From contig NZ_CP027668.1 in NCBI RefSeq assembly GCF_003008515.1, forward strand, positions 1,294,001-1,358,000: 64,000 nt of DNA, in the 5' to 3' direction. Under the pieces are notes generated by a model. It was not told where the DNA came from. It worked only from the letters and a program-made list of their open reading frames with translations, and ran no database searches. Positions 27,947 to 37,140 of the stretch are shown here, piece after piece. Both the position numbers and the translations under genes were made by a program. The stretch comes from Phreatobacter cathodiphilus. Its GTDB lineage: Bacteria; Pseudomonadota; Alphaproteobacteria; Rhizobiales; Phreatobacteraceae. Numbering within the stretch: position 1 is the stretch's first letter; every line of letters starts with the position of its first letter.

Positions 27947-28407
27947 GTCAGGCGAGGCAGGCGCCCCTCTACGACGGGCTCCGCCGCCACGACCTCGATA
28001 CCGAGACAGCGGAGCTGGGCCGCGAGGCCGACGCCGCGTTCGAACGAGACGATGTGGTGGGGCGGCAGCGCCTCGCCACTGGAAAAATGGCCGCGCGCTT
28101 CCGTCGAGATTGTGAGATCGACAATCTGATTGATGCCGTCGAAGCCGTCCAGCCGGAATGAATCGACATCGTGGAAGCGCAGCGTCGCAAGCACATCGGG
28201 TCCGCGCCAGTCGATCTGGGTCGCCCGCAGCACGAGGATGCTGGCGGTGGCGACCGGCAAGCAGTTGCTCTCGCTCCAGTCGCCCGGCGCGATTTGCCCG
28301 CGCCAGAGATGGAGGTCGATCACTTCCGCATCGTGAAACGATGGCCACCGGCCGAAATGGCTGGTCAATCGGTGATGATGAAGGATGGAGGCGATATCGA
28401 AGGACAT
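27937..28407 (-). CDS. Imm50-like immunity-family protein
   Basis: The 156-residue protein shows FGRWPSFHDAEVIDLHLWRG near residue 18 and ATLRFHDVDSFRLDGFDGIN near residue 85. The HDAEV and LRF...GF patterns are those of Imm50, a family named for guarding against contact-dependent or secreted toxins. No toxin gene is adjacent, so it may be an orphan or have another role. It stands alone on the minus strand between the SOS microprotein and dnaE. The start is chosen at MSFDIAS and the ribosome site is weak. Confidence 0.62.
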   Translation of the reverse strand: MSFDIASILHHHRLTSHFGRWPSFHDAEVIDLHLWRGQIAPGDWSESNCLPVATASILVLRATQIDWRGPDVLATLRFHDVDSFRLDGFDGINQIVDLTISTEARGHFSSGEALPPHHIVSFERGVGLAAQLRCLGIEVVAAEPVVEGRLPRLTYP

Positions 28408-28536
28408 CCGGGCCGGCTCCCGTCGATACGGGACTGTGCATCGTGCACGCCGGCCGCGCAATCCGCATTGCCCGGCGACTGATGGGCGGGCAAGAGTGAG
28501 CCTCACAGACTCAACCTCGCGACGGGACCAGACGCT

Positions 28537-31500
28537 TTGGCCGACCAGCATTTCGTCCACCTGCGGGTCCATTCCTCCTTCTCGCTGCTCGAGGGGGCGC
28601 TCTCCATCGGCAAGCTCGCCAAGCTCGCCGGCCACGACCGGATGCCGGCGGTGGCCGTCACCGACACCAACAATTTGTTCGCCGCGCTCGAATTCTCCGA
28701 GAAGATGAAGGGCGAGGGCATCCAGCCCATCGTCGGCCTCACCCTCGGTCTCGACTGCGGCGACAGGACCGTCGATCCCAAGCGGCCCAATCTCCAGGCG
28801 GCCAAGCCCCGCATCGCCCTGCTGGCGGCGAGCGAGGAGGGCTACCGCAACCTCATGGCGCTATCCTCGCGCGCCTTCATGGAGAGCGCCGACGTCGGCG
28901 ATGCCAGTGTCCCGCTCGCCGTGCTCGCCGCCCATGGCGACGGTCTGATCGCGCTGACCGGTGGCCCCGGCGGCCCGGTCGACCAGGCCTTCCGCGACAG
29001 CCAGGCGGACCTTGCCCGCGGCCGCCTCGACCGGCTGGAGGCGATCTTCGGCGACAGGCTCTATGTGGAGCTTCAGCGCCATGGCCTCGAGGAGGAGAAG
29101 GCGGTGGAGCCGGACCTCATTCAGGAGGCCTACCGGCGCGGCCTGCCGCTGGTCGCCACCAACCAGTGCTATTTCGCTTCCCTCGGCGACTATGAGAGCC
29201 ACGACGCGCTGATCGCCATCGCCGAGGGGCGGGTGCTCGGCGATTCCGAGCGGCGGCAGTTGACGCCCGAACACCGGTTCAAGACGCAAGCCGAGATGGT
29301 GGCGCTCTTCGCCGACCTGCCGGAGGCGGTGGCCTCCACGGTGGAGATCGCCCGCCGCTGCCACTTCCGCCCGAAGACCCGCAAGCCGATCCTGCCGAGC
29401 TTCACCGAGGAGGCCGGCGGCGTCGCCCTCGACGAGGCGGCAGCCCTCGCCCGCCAGGCCCGCGAGGGCCTCGACCGGCGTCTCGCGGTGCACGGGCCGG
29501 CGCCGGGCCTCACCGAGCAGGACTATCGCGACCGCCTCGACTTCGAGCTCTCGATCATCGAGCGCATGAAGTTCCCCGGCTACTTCCTCATCGTCTCGGA
29601 CTTCATCAAATGGGCCAAGGCCCAGGACATTCCCGTCGGTCCCGGCCGCGGCTCGGGCGCCGGCTCGCTCGTCGCCTATGCGCTCACCATCACCGACCTC
29701 GACCCGCTGCGCTTCGCGCTGCTCTTCGAGCGCTTCCTCAATCCCGAGCGCGTCTCGATGCCGGACTTCGACATCGACTTCTGCCAGGACCGGCGCGACG
29801 AGGTGATCCGCTACGTGCAGGAGCGCTACGGCCGCGCCCAGGTGGCACAGATCATCACCTTCGGCACCCTGCAGGCGCGCGGCGTGCTGCGCGACGTCGG
29901 CCGCGTCCTCGAATTGCCCTACGGCCAGGTCGACAAGCTCTGCAAGCTCGTGCCGCAGAACCCCGCGGCCCCGGTGACGCTGGACAAGGCCATCGAGGGC
30001 GAGCCCAAGCTCCAGGCCGCCCGCGACGAGGACCCCGTCGTCGCCCGCCTCTTCGGCATCGCCACGAAGCTCGAAGGTCTCAACCGCCACGCCTCCACCC
30101 ACGCCGCCGGCCTCGTCATCGGCGACCGGCCGCTGGTCGAGCTGGTGCCGCTCTACCGAGACCCGAAGACCGACATGCCGGTCACCCAGTTCAACATGAA
30201 GTGGGTCGAGCAGGCGGGCCTCGTGAAGTTCGACTTCCTCGGCCTGAAGACGCTGACCGTCCTCCAGAAGGTTGTGGACCTGATCGCCCGGCGCGGCATC
30301 GCCATCGATCTCGCCACCATCCCGCTGGACGATGCGAAGACCTACGACATGCTGGCGCGCGGCGAGACGGTCGGCGTGTTCCAGGTGGAAAGCGCGGGCA
30401 TGCGCAAGGCCCTCGTCGAGATGAAGGCGAGCCGGTTCGAGGACATCATCGCCCTCGTCGCCCTCTACCGTCCGGGCCCGATGGCCAACATCCCGGTCTA
30501 TTGCGCCCGCAAGCACGGCCTCGAAAAGGCCGAATATCCCCATCCGCTGCTGGAACAGGTGCTCTCCGAGACCCACGGCATCATCGTCTACCAGGAACAG
30601 GTGATGCAGGCGGCGCAGATTCTGTCGGGCTATTCGCTCGGCGAGGCCGACCTCTTGCGCCGCGCCATGGGCAAGAAGATCAAGGCTGAGATGGACAAGC
30701 AGCGTGAGCGCTTCGTCTCCGGCTGCGTCGAGCGGTCGATCCCCAAGGCCAAGGCGGATGAGATTTTCGACCTTCTCGCCAAGTTCGCCGATTACGGCTT
30801 CAACAAGAGCCACGCCGCCGCCTACGCCCTCGTATCCTACCATACGGCCTATCTGAAGGCGAATTACCCCGTCGAGTTCATGGCGGCCTCCATGACTCTC
30901 GACCTCTCCAATACCGACAAGCTCTCCGAATTCCGCCGCGAGGCAGTGCGCCTCGGCATCCCCGTCGATCCCCCCAGCATCAACCGCTCCGGCGTCCATT
31001 TCGACGTCTCCGAGGGGCGCATTCTCTACGCCTTGGCGGCGGTGAAGGGTGTCGGCCAGCAGGCGGTGGAGGCCATCGTCGCGGCCCGCGACGGCGAACC
31101 CTTCCGCGACCTCGGCGACTTCGCCCAGCGCATCAACCCGCGCATGCTCAACCGCAAGACGCTGGAGAACCTCGCCTCCGCCGGCGCCTTCGACGACCTG
31201 GAACCGAACCGGGCCGCCGCCTTCGCCGCCATCGATCAGGTCCTCGCCGAAGCCCAGCGCCAGGCCGAGGGCAGGGCGCTCGGCCAGAACGAGCTCTTCG
31301 GCGGCTCGGGCGCGCCGCTCATCCGCGTGCCCAAGGTCGAACCCTGGCTGCCGGCCGAGAAGCTCGACGAGGAATACAAAGCTATCGGCTTCTTCCTGTC
31401 GGGCCACCCGCTGGACGACTATCAGGCGGCGCTGAAGCGCCTGCGCATCGAGCCCTTCGCCGATTTCTCCCGCAGCGTCCGCCAGGGCGCCAGCGCCGGG

Positions 31501-31971
31501 CGGCTGGCGGGCGTCGTCACCTCGCGCCAGGAGCGCCGCACCAAGACCGGCAACAAGATGGGCATCGTCACCTTCTCGGACCCCTCGGGCCACTACGAGG
31601 GCGTGCTCTTCTCCGAGGGGTTGGCGCTCTACCGCGATCTGCTGGAGCCCGGCAAGGCGGTGCTGCTCGCGGTAGGCGCCGAGCTGCAGGGCGACGACGT
31701 GCGCGTGCGCATCCAGTCCGTCGAGCCGCTCGATGCGGCGGCCGTGCGCGTCCAAAAGGGCTTCCGCGTCTTCGTGGAAGACCTCGGCGCCATCGATTCC
31801 ATCGCCCGCCGTCTGCCTTCCAAGGGCGACGGCGAGGTCAGCCTCGTCATCCGCCTCACCGATGCCGCGAGCGAGGTGGAGGTCAAGCTGCCGGGCCGTT
31901 TCGCCGTCTCGCCGCAGATCGCGGGGGCCATCAAGGCCGTGCCCGGCGTTCAGGCCGTCATGGAAATGTAG
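28537..31971 (+). CDS. dnaE: DNA polymerase III alpha subunit
   Basis: The 1144-residue replicative polymerase has an N-terminal PHP domain (VHLRVHSSFSLLEGALSIGK, then VTDTNNLF). The palm GPGRGSGAGSLVAY leads to catalytic aspartates in MPDFDIDFCQDRRDEVIRY (about D410, D412). Fingers with YGFNKSHAAAYALVSY, a helix-hairpin-helix region and an OB fold (about residues 990-1060) follow. It is the DnaE1 type, longer than the mutagenic DnaE2 and without an imuAB context. The TTG start has GGGA upstream. The SOS microprotein lies upstream on the same strand, so part of dnaE expression may be LexA-linked. Confidence 0.96.
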   Translation: MADQHFVHLRVHSSFSLLEGALSIGKLAKLAGHDRMPAVAVTDTNNLFAALEFSEKMKGEGIQPIVGLTLGLDCGDRTVDPKRPNLQAAKPRIALLAASEEGYRNLMALSSRAFMESADVGDASVPLAVLAAHGDGLIALTGGPGGPVDQAFRDSQADLARGRLDRLEAIFGDRLYVELQRHGLEEEKAVEPDLIQEAYRRGLPLVATNQCYFASLGDYESHDALIAIAEGRVLGDSERRQLTPEHRFKTQAEMVALFADLPEAVASTVEIARRCHFRPKTRKPILPSFTEEAGGVALDEAAALARQAREGLDRRLAVHGPAPGLTEQDYRDRLDFELSIIERMKFPGYFLIVSDFIKWAKAQDIPVGPGRGSGAGSLVAYALTITDLDPLRFALLFERFLNPERVSMPDFDIDFCQDRRDEVIRYVQERYGRAQVAQIITFGTLQARGVLRDVGRVLELPYGQVDKLCKLVPQNPAAPVTLDKAIEGEPKLQAARDEDPVVARLFGIATKLEGLNRHASTHAAGLVIGDRPLVELVPLYRDPKTDMPVTQFNMKWVEQAGLVKFDFLGLKTLTVLQKVVDLIARRGIAIDLATIPLDDAKTYDMLARGETVGVFQVESAGMRKALVEMKASRFEDIIALVALYRPGPMANIPVYCARKHGLEKAEYPHPLLEQVLSETHGIIVYQEQVMQAAQILSGYSLGEADLLRRAMGKKIKAEMDKQRERFVSGCVERSIPKAKADEIFDLLAKFADYGFNKSHAAAYALVSYHTAYLKANYPVEFMAASMTLDLSNTDKLSEFRREAVRLGIPVDPPSINRSGVHFDVSEGRILYALAAVKGVGQQAVEAIVAARDGEPFRDLGDFAQRINPRMLNRKTLENLASAGAFDDLEPNRAAAFAAIDQVLAEAQRQAEGRALGQNELFGGSGAPLIRVPKVEPWLPAEKLDEEYKAIGFFLSGHPLDDYQAALKRLRIEPFADFSRSVRQGASAGRLAGVVTSRQERRTKTGNKMGIVTFSDPSGHYEGVLFSEGLALYRDLLEPGKAVLLAVGAELQGDDVRVRIQSVEPLDAAAVRVQKGFRVFVEDLGAIDSIARRLPSKGDGEVSLVIRLTDAASEVEVKLPGRFAVSPQIAGAIKAVPGVQAVMEM

Positions 31972-31977
31972 GCGGCG

Positions 31978-33159
31978 TCAGGGTGCGAGGCCGCCGAGCC
32001 GGCCGGGCAGGGTGGCGATCGCCGCCTCGTCGGCATTGGCGAAGGCGAAGCGCAGGTGGCCCTCCTGTCCGGGGCCGAAGAAGGAGCCCGGCAGGCCGAG
32101 CACGCCCCGCTGGCGCGCCAGCGCCTCCGCCACGCGCTCGGCGGCGACCCCCGCGAAGGGATGGCGCACATAGGCGAAATAGGCACCGATGGAGGAGATC
32201 TGCCAGCCCTCGCAGGCGTTCACTACGGTCTCGAAGGCCGCGATCCGGCGATTGATCGTCGCCCGGGTCTCGGCCCGCCACTCGGCGACGCCGGTGATTC
32301 CCCAGGCGAGCGCGTCCTGCGCGGGACGGGCGGCACAGATCTGGAAACTGTCGAGGACCTTGAGGATCTGCCCCATGGCCTGCGGTCCGGCCGTGATCGC
32401 GCCGATGCGATGGCCCGGCACCGCATAGGCCTTGGAGAAGGAATAGAGCTGGACGACCGTGCCGCGCCATCCCGGCGCCGCCAGCAGGCCGTGCGCCCGG
32501 TTCGTGCCGTTGCTGAGGAAGTCGCGGTAGGTCTCGTCGATGATCAGCGCGAGGCCGCGACGGCGGCAGAGCGCCTCGAAGGCGGCGATGACCCCTTCCG
32601 GATAGATGGCCCCGGTCGGATTGTTCGGGGTCACCAGCACGATGGCTCGCGTCGTCGCGTCGATCAGCGCCTCGGCCGCAGTCGGATTCGGCACGAAGCC
32701 GTCTTCGGGCCGGCAGGCGAGGGGCGTGACCCCGATGCCCAGCATCTGCAGCGTCATCTGGTGGTTGAAATACCAGGGAGCCGGCAGGATCACCGAAGCG
32801 CCGGGACCGGCCACCGCCAGGGCGGCGGCGAGGAAGGCGAGGTTGCACCCGGCGGTGACGGCGATGTCGTCGGGGCCGGCATCCGCGCCATAAAGCCGTG
32901 ACACCTCGCCCGCGTAGGCCTCGCGCAGCGGCGCATCGCCGAGGATCGCGCCGTAGCGGGCGATGTCGGGACGCCCGGCGGCGGCGGCGAGCCGCTCGAG
33001 CAGGGCAGGGGGCGGCGGCGAGCCGGGGGCCGCCTGCGACAGGTCGATCGGCGGCCCGGCGGCGCCGTCATAGGCGGCCATCCAGGCGCGCGCCGCCGGG
33101 ATCGGCGGCGTGCCGGTGTCGACAACGTTGGAATTGAGCGCGAACAAGCGGCTTACCAC
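31978..33159 (-). CDS. PLP-dependent aminotransferase, class I/II
   Basis: The fold-type I aminotransferase is about 393 residues long. It shows [15 protein letters not shown] near residue 180, the Asp binding the PLP ring in [11 protein letters not shown], and the Schiff-base lysine in [16 protein letters not shown] near residue 245. A C-terminal arginine for substrate carboxylate lies in [10 protein letters not shown]. The amino donor cannot be predicted. The GTG at 33159 overlaps the gloA stop by seven bases, though a later start is possible. It converges on dnaE with six bases between them. Confidence 0.88.
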   Translation of the reverse strand: MVSRLFALNSNVVDTGTPPIPAARAWMAAYDGAAGPPIDLSQAAPGSPPPPALLERLAAAAGRPDIARYGAILGDAPLREAYAGEVSRLYGADAGPDDIAVTAGCNLAFLAAALAVAGPGASVILPAPWYFNHQMTLQMLGIGVTPLACRPEDGFVPNPTAAEALIDATTRAIVLVTPNNPTGAIYPEGVIAAFEALCRRRGLALIIDETYRDFLSNGTNRAHGLLAAPGWRGTVVQLYSFSKAYAVPGHRIGAITAGPQAMGQILKVLDSFQICAARPAQDALAWGITGVAEWRAETRATINRRIAAFETVVNACEGWQISSIGAYFAYVRHPFAGVAAERVAEALARQRGVLGLPGSFFGPGQEGHLRFAFANADEAAIATLPGRLGGLAP

Positions 33160-33611
33160 GCGCCCGTGTTCGGCATGGAGGCCCAGGGTTCGGCCGGGGC
33201 CTTGGCCTCGCCCTTCTGCAGGATCTCGATGGAGATGTTGTCCGGCGAGCGGACGAAGGCCATGCGGCCGTCGCGCGGCGGGCGGTTGATGGTGACGCCG
33301 GCCTTCTGCAGCTTCTCGCAGGTGGCGTAGATGTCGTCGACCTCATAGGCGAGGTGGCCGAAATTGCGGCCGCCCGAATAGGCTTCCGGATCCCAGTTGT
33401 AGGTGAGCTCGAGCATCGGCGCGTCGCGCCGGCCGGCGGCGATGTCGGCCTCCGCCGCCGCCTTGTCCTCCGGCGCGCAGAGGAAGACGAGCGTGAACTT
33501 TCCCTGCGGAAAATCGTTCTTGCGAACCTGAACCAGACCCAGCTTGTTGCAGTAGAAATCGAGCGACTGGTCGAGATCGGTCACACGGACCATGGTGTGC
33601 AGATAGCGCAT
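33153..33611 (-). CDS. gloA: Lactoylglutathione lyase (glyoxalase I)
   Basis: The 152-residue vicinal-oxygen-chelate enzyme isomerises the methylglyoxal-glutathione adduct. Metal ligands are visible as His5 ([10 protein letters not shown]), a Glu in [10 protein letters not shown], His in NFGHLAYEV and Glu in [10 protein letters not shown]. The length is slightly above the E. coli enzyme (135), mainly from a C-terminal tail. It is divergent from the sirtuin with 30 bases between start codons and overlaps the aminotransferase gene. Confidence 0.94.
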   Translation of the reverse strand: MRYLHTMVRVTDLDQSLDFYCNKLGLVQVRKNDFPQGKFTLVFLCAPEDKAAAEADIAAGRRDAPMLELTYNWDPEAYSGGRNFGHLAYEVDDIYATCEKLQKAGVTINRPPRDGRMAFVRSPDNISIEILQKGEAKAPAEPWASMPNTGAW

Positions 33612-33641
33612 GGGGAACCCTCGTTCTCGCCGGAGGTGTCG

Positions 33642-34427
33642 ATGACGGAAGCGGAGTTGAAGACTGCCACGGATGATCTGGCAAGTCTGTTCCGGCAGTC
33701 CAGCCGCGCGGTGGCCTTCACCGGAGCGGGCATCTCCACCGAGAGCGGCATTCCCGATTTCCGCTCGCCGGGCGGGCTGTGGACGCAGAACAAGCCCATC
33801 CCCTTCCAGGCCTTCATACAGAGCCGCGAGGCCCGGGCCGAGGCCTGGCGCCGCAAGTTCACCATGGACGACAGCTATCGCGGGGCGGCGCCCGCCCGCG
33901 GCCATCTCGCCCTCGCGGCCATGATCCGCGCCGGGCACCTCTCCGGCATCATCACCCAGAACATCGACAACCTGCACCAGGACGCCGGCACTCCCGATCC
34001 GCAGCTCATCGAGATCCACGGAAACGGCACTTATGCCACCTGCCTCGCCTGCGGCCGGCGCCACGAACTCTCCTGGGTGCGGCAGCGCTTCGAGGCGAGC
34101 GGCGGCGAGCCGCCGGACTGCGAGGCCTGCGGCGGACCGGTGAAGTCCGCCACCATCTCCTTCGGCCAGGCCATGCCGGAGGCCAAGATGCGCCAGGCCG
34201 CAGCCTGGTCGACCGATTGCGACCTCTTCCTCGCCATCGGCTCCTCGCTCGTCGTCTACCCCGCCGCCGGCCTTCCCCTGGCGGCCCGGGAGAGCGGCGC
34301 GCACCTGGTCATCATCAACCGCGAGGAGACCCCGCTCGACGAGGCCGCCCACCTCATCATCCGGGCCGATATCGGCGAGGTGCTGGAGGGCCTCACCCGC
34401 CGGCTCGGCATCGGTGGCCTTTCCTGA
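33642..34427 (+). CDS. NAD-dependent protein deacylase, sirtuin family
   Basis: The 261-residue Sir2 protein has the NAD-binding loop [20 protein letters not shown] (from about residue 24), [12 protein letters not shown] and the catalytic histidine in [11 protein letters not shown]. Four zinc cysteines lie in CLAC and CEAC. It removes acyl groups from lysines using NAD. It belongs to the broad bacterial class rather than clear CobB desuccinylase type, since the Tyr/Arg pair is not obvious. CGGAGG precedes the ATG. Confidence 0.93.
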   Translation: MTEAELKTATDDLASLFRQSSRAVAFTGAGISTESGIPDFRSPGGLWTQNKPIPFQAFIQSREARAEAWRRKFTMDDSYRGAAPARGHLALAAMIRAGHLSGIITQNIDNLHQDAGTPDPQLIEIHGNGTYATCLACGRRHELSWVRQRFEASGGEPPDCEACGGPVKSATISFGQAMPEAKMRQAAAWSTDCDLFLAIGSSLVVYPAAGLPLAARESGAHLVIINREETPLDEAAHLIIRADIGEVLEGLTRRLGIGGLS

Positions 34428-34582
34428 CGATCGTCAACCCGCCATCCACCAAAGTGCTGGGGACGACTGGCCGCGACTGCATTTTGGGCTTTGCCGAAGC
34501 CGGGCGGGTGTTATCCTTTCAGTCGAGAATCAGGGTGGGGCGGGATCGAGGCCACGATCCCGATAGCGCGGCGGTGAGAGTG

Positions 34583-35191
34583 ATGACGTCGGACGGTTCC
34601 GATGCAGACGGCCTCGGCGGCAAGAGCGGGCTGGCATTGCGGGCGGACGTATCCTCCGCTCCGGAAGCCGCGCCCACCGACCTGGTCGAGATTTCCGGCG
34701 CCATCAAATGGTTCGATGTCGCCAAGGGCTACGGCTTCATCGTTCCCGACGGCGGCGGATCGGACGTGCTGCTGCACGTGACCACGCTGCGCCGGGACGG
34801 CTTCCAGACCGCGCTCGAGGGCGCCCGCATCGTCGTCGAGGCGACGGCCAGGGCCCGTGGCCTCCAGGCCTTCCGTGTCCTGTCCATGGACGATTCGACG
34901 GCCATCCATCCGGCGCAGATGCCGCCGGCCCGCACCCATGTCGCCGTCGTGCCGACCAGCGGGCTGGAACGGGCCGAGGTCAAGTGGTTCAACCGCCTGC
35001 GCGGTTTCGGCTTCCTGTCGCGCGGTCCCGGCACGCCGGACATCTTCGTGCACATGGAGACCCTGCGCCGCTACGGCATGACCGAGCTGCGCCCGGGCCA
35101 GTGGGTGCTGGTCCGCTTCGGCGACGGCTCGAAGGGCCTGATGGCGGCCGAGGTCCGGCCCGACGGAGCGCCCTTTCCAGCCTCCCACTGA
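34583..35191 (+). CDS. Double cold-shock-domain protein
   Basis: The 202-residue protein has two CSD modules. The first begins GAIKWFDVAKGYGFIVPDGG with DVLLHVTTL (about 40-100). The second begins AEVKWFNRLRGFGFLSRGPG with DIFVHMETL (about 130-195). They are joined by a Pro-rich linker. Each has RNP-like aromatic strands for single-stranded nucleic acid binding, as in the two-CSD proteins of alphaproteobacteria. A 35-residue disordered N-terminus precedes the first module. The start at 34583 follows a GTGAGAG stretch. Confidence 0.91.
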   Translation: MTSDGSDADGLGGKSGLALRADVSSAPEAAPTDLVEISGAIKWFDVAKGYGFIVPDGGGSDVLLHVTTLRRDGFQTALEGARIVVEATARARGLQAFRVLSMDDSTAIHPAQMPPARTHVAVVPTSGLERAEVKWFNRLRGFGFLSRGPGTPDIFVHMETLRRYGMTELRPGQWVLVRFGDGSKGLMAAEVRPDGAPFPASH

Positions 35192-35209
35192 CGGGCTAGA
35201 ACAGCGGCC

Positions 35210-35665
35210 ATGATGATCGATCGCCGCCGTCTCCTCGCCGCTGCCCTCGTCCTGCCCGCAGCACCCGCCCTGGCGCGCGGCGATACCGGCCGCCTGACCA
35301 TCGTCACCCGCGCCGGCGTCAGCCATCCCTTCGTCCTAGAGATCGCCAATACGCCCGAGACCCGCTCGCGCGGCCTGATGTTCCGCCGTGAACTGCCCGA
35401 CGGTCGCGGCATGCTCTTCGACTTCGGCCCCCGCGAGACCGAGGTCACCATGTGGATGAAGAACACCTACATTCCGCTCGACATGGTCTTCATCCGCGCC
35501 AACGGCCTCATCAACCACATCGCCGAGAACACCACGCCCCTGTCGGAGGCAACGATCTCGTCGAACGGTCCGGTGAAGGGCGTGCTCGAGGTCATCGGCG
35601 GCACGGCGCGTCGCCTCGGCATCGCCGCCGGCGACCGGGTCGAGCATCCCTTCTTCCGCGGCTGA
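35210..35665 (+). CDS. DUF192 family exported protein
   Basis: The 151-residue protein has an N-terminal hydrophobic signal (MMIDRRRLLAAALVLPAAPA, cleavage near ALA-RG). The DUF192 core follows: ANTPETRSRGLMFRRELPD, MWMKNTYIPLDMVFI and EVIGGTARRLGI. The RGLM and MWMKNT motifs define the family, whose function is unknown. It is just downstream of the cold-shock gene (18 bases) and may share its message. A tRNA follows. Confidence 0.88.
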   Translation: MMIDRRRLLAAALVLPAAPALARGDTGRLTIVTRAGVSHPFVLEIANTPETRSRGLMFRRELPDGRGMLFDFGPRETEVTMWMKNTYIPLDMVFIRANGLINHIAENTTPLSEATISSNGPVKGVLEVIGGTARRLGIAAGDRVEHPFFRG

Positions 35666-35722
35666 GCGGCCACCGGCCATCCTGCTTGCCGCTGCCCGTC
35701 GCCTCGGCTATTGCCAAGCTGA

Positions 35723-35799
35723 CGGGGCGTAGCGCAGCCTGGTAGCGCGAGAGTTTTGGGTACTCTAGGTCGCTGGTTCGAATCCAGTCGCCCCGACCA
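35723..35799 (+). tRNA. tRNA-Pro (anticodon TGG)
   Basis: The 77-base gene ends in an encoded CCA. The acceptor stem is CGGGGCG/CGCCCCG. The anticodon stem AGAGT/ACTCT closes a loop with TGG at 34-36. The T-arm GTTCGAAT is present. It is the second proline tRNA in the window, reading CCA/CCG. Confidence 0.97.
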
Positions 35800-35815
35800 G
35801 ATCCGGAGGAACAAC

Positions 35816-36121
35816 GTGGTCGCCCGCATCTACAAGCCCGCCAGGACCGCCACCCAGTCGGGTCTCGCCAAGACCGACCATTGGCGTCTCGAATTCGAGC
35901 CGGAGGCCCCGCGCACGGTGGAGCCGCTGATGGGCTATACGAGCTCGACCGACATGGCCCAGCAGGTGCGCCTCTCCTTCGACACGCGCGAGGAGGCGAT
36001 CGCCTATGCGGAGAAGAACGGCATCGCCTATCAGGTCTTCGAGGCCGAGGCCCCGAAGCGCCGCCTCGCCGCCTATTCCGACAATTTCAAGTTCAACCGG
36101 GTCGGCGCCTGGACCCATTGA
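35816..36121 (+). CDS. NADH dehydrogenase accessory subunit, NDUFS4-like (ETC complex I subunit)
   Basis: The 101-residue protein matches the 18-kDa accessory subunit conserved between mitochondria and alphaproteobacteria. It shows ARIYKPARTATQSG at the start, HWRLEFEPEAPRTVEPLMGY and the end region YSDNFKFNR. It binds complex I near its NADH-oxidising arm. The GTG at 35816 with GGAGG upstream is chosen, and the frame continues upstream only through the tRNA. It lies 16 bases after tRNA-Pro and 24 before tRNA-Arg, an arrangement that may place all three in one transcript. Confidence 0.93.
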   Translation: MVARIYKPARTATQSGLAKTDHWRLEFEPEAPRTVEPLMGYTSSTDMAQQVRLSFDTREEAIAYAEKNGIAYQVFEAEAPKRRLAAYSDNFKFNRVGAWTH

Positions 36122-36145
36122 GGGCGAGGGCGGCGGCCGGGTTCC

Positions 36146-36222
36146 GGTCCCGTAGCTCAGCAGGATAGAGCATCTGCCTTCTAAGCAGAATGTCGCAGGT
36201 TCGAGCCCTGCCGGGATCGCCA
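36146..36222 (+). tRNA. tRNA-Arg (anticodon TCT)
   Basis: The 77-base gene includes CCA. The acceptor stem GGTCCCG/CGGGATC has one G-U pair. The anticodon stem TCTGC/GCAGA closes a loop with TCT at 34-36, reading AGA/AGG. The T-arm GTTCGAGC is present. Confidence 0.96.
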
Positions 36223-36365
36223 AGATCTGCTTTGCCACGTCCTGCCGGGTCGAGCCGAAAGTCTATTCGGCCACCGAAGTGGCACACAGCCCTCCGTTGC
36301 GTTGACCCGTCACCCGCCCGCGGCACGGCCAGGTAGCGCTGTCTCACGGCTGCAGCGTACCGCTT

Positions 36366-36391
36366 GGAACCGCAGCCCCTAATCGCCTGTT
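36366..36391 (+). promoter_or_regulatory. EcfG-type general-stress promoter (looser match)
   Basis: GGAAC (36366-36370) and GTT (36389-36391) are separated by 18 bases, and T rather than C precedes GTT. The transcript would begin near the small hairpin before the 68-residue gene. The spacing is at the upper edge of the usual range. Confidence 0.42.
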
Positions 36392-36418
36392 GCTCACCCA
36401 GCAACGGGGAGACGAGCC

Positions 36419-36625
36419 ATGAGCAAGACGCGGGATCTGACCGGCACGGACGACAAGACCCTCGACGATCAGGCGCACTGGGACGTCGCGCGCCGCGGCC
36501 AGAAGCCGGCCGGAGGCGCTTCACAGGCGACCGACCAGCCGGCCGGCGTCCCCGACCGCACGCGCAAGCCCGACGAGGCCCAGCCGCGCGACGTCGACGA
36601 GGGCGACGGCCGCAGCGGCAACTAG
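36419..36625 (+). CDS. Small hydrophilic disordered protein, likely stress-related
   Basis: The 68-residue protein is almost entirely polar and charged (MSKTRDLTGTDDKTLDDQAH ... DVDEGDGRSGN), with no hydrophobic core, cysteine or predicted fold. Such proteins are often general-stress products in this order. GGGGAGACGAGCC precedes the ATG, and an EcfG-like promoter lies upstream. No named family is recognised. Confidence 0.65.
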   Translation: MSKTRDLTGTDDKTLDDQAHWDVARRGQKPAGGASQATDQPAGVPDRTRKPDEAQPRDVDEGDGRSGN

Positions 36626-36642
36626 CCTGCGGCCGACGTCTT

Positions 36643-37041
36643 TCAGCGCGCCTGATACTGGGCGTCGGTGACCGGCTCCATCCAGTCGACATGCTTGCCG
36701 TCGAGCGCCTCGTGAATGGCGATATGGGTCATGGCGGTTCCCGGCGCGGCGCCGTGCCAGTGCTTCTCGCCCGGCGGGATCCACACGGTGTCGCCGGCCC
36801 TGATCTCCTGGATCGGGCCGCCGAGCGTCTGGGCGAGGCCGGCGCCCTCGATCACGTAGAGCGTCTGCCCCAGCGGGTGGGTGTGCCAGTTTGTGCGGGC
36901 GCCCGGGTCGAAGCGGACGACCGCGGCGCGCACGCGGGCCGGCGCCTCGGCCTCCACGATGGGATCCTGCCAGACGCTGCCGGTGAACCAGTCGGCGGGA
37001 GGGCGGCGGGACTCGATCGAGCCGCAGCGGCGGATGTCCAT
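36643..37041 (-). CDS. Cupin-domain protein (ManHNL/YP-cupin type)
   Basis: The 132-residue single cupin has metal-binding motif 1 as TNWHTHPLGQTLYVIEGAG (near residue 50) and motif 2 as IPPGEKHWHGAAP (near residue 90). This subgroup includes bacterial hydroxynitrile lyase-like and carboxymuconolactone-type cupins, with Mn or Fe expected. The reaction is unknown. It lies downstream of the DUF924 gene on the same strand (99-base gap). Confidence 0.88.
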   Translation of the reverse strand: MDIRRCGSIESRRPPADWFTGSVWQDPIVEAEAPARVRAAVVRFDPGARTNWHTHPLGQTLYVIEGAGLAQTLGGPIQEIRAGDTVWIPPGEKHWHGAAPGTAMTHIAIHEALDGKHVDWMEPVTDAQYQAR

Positions 37042-37140
37042 GGTGTCTCCTCGAATGGTGTTGTCGTGGGCACCGCCGCGTGCGGGGCGGGGCGGGCGCG
37101 GCAGTAAAGACGCAAGTGCCGGCCCTGTCGAGCGAGCGGC

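Noticed and set aside
28861-31755. Minus-strand open frame of 964 codons opposite dnaE
   Set aside because: Shadow of a GC-rich gene; repetitive composition and no family signature.
16118-35799. Two proline tRNAs as ends of an integrated island
   Set aside because: No integrase, no duplicated tRNA 3' end, and core genes (dnaE, lolCD) lie between them.
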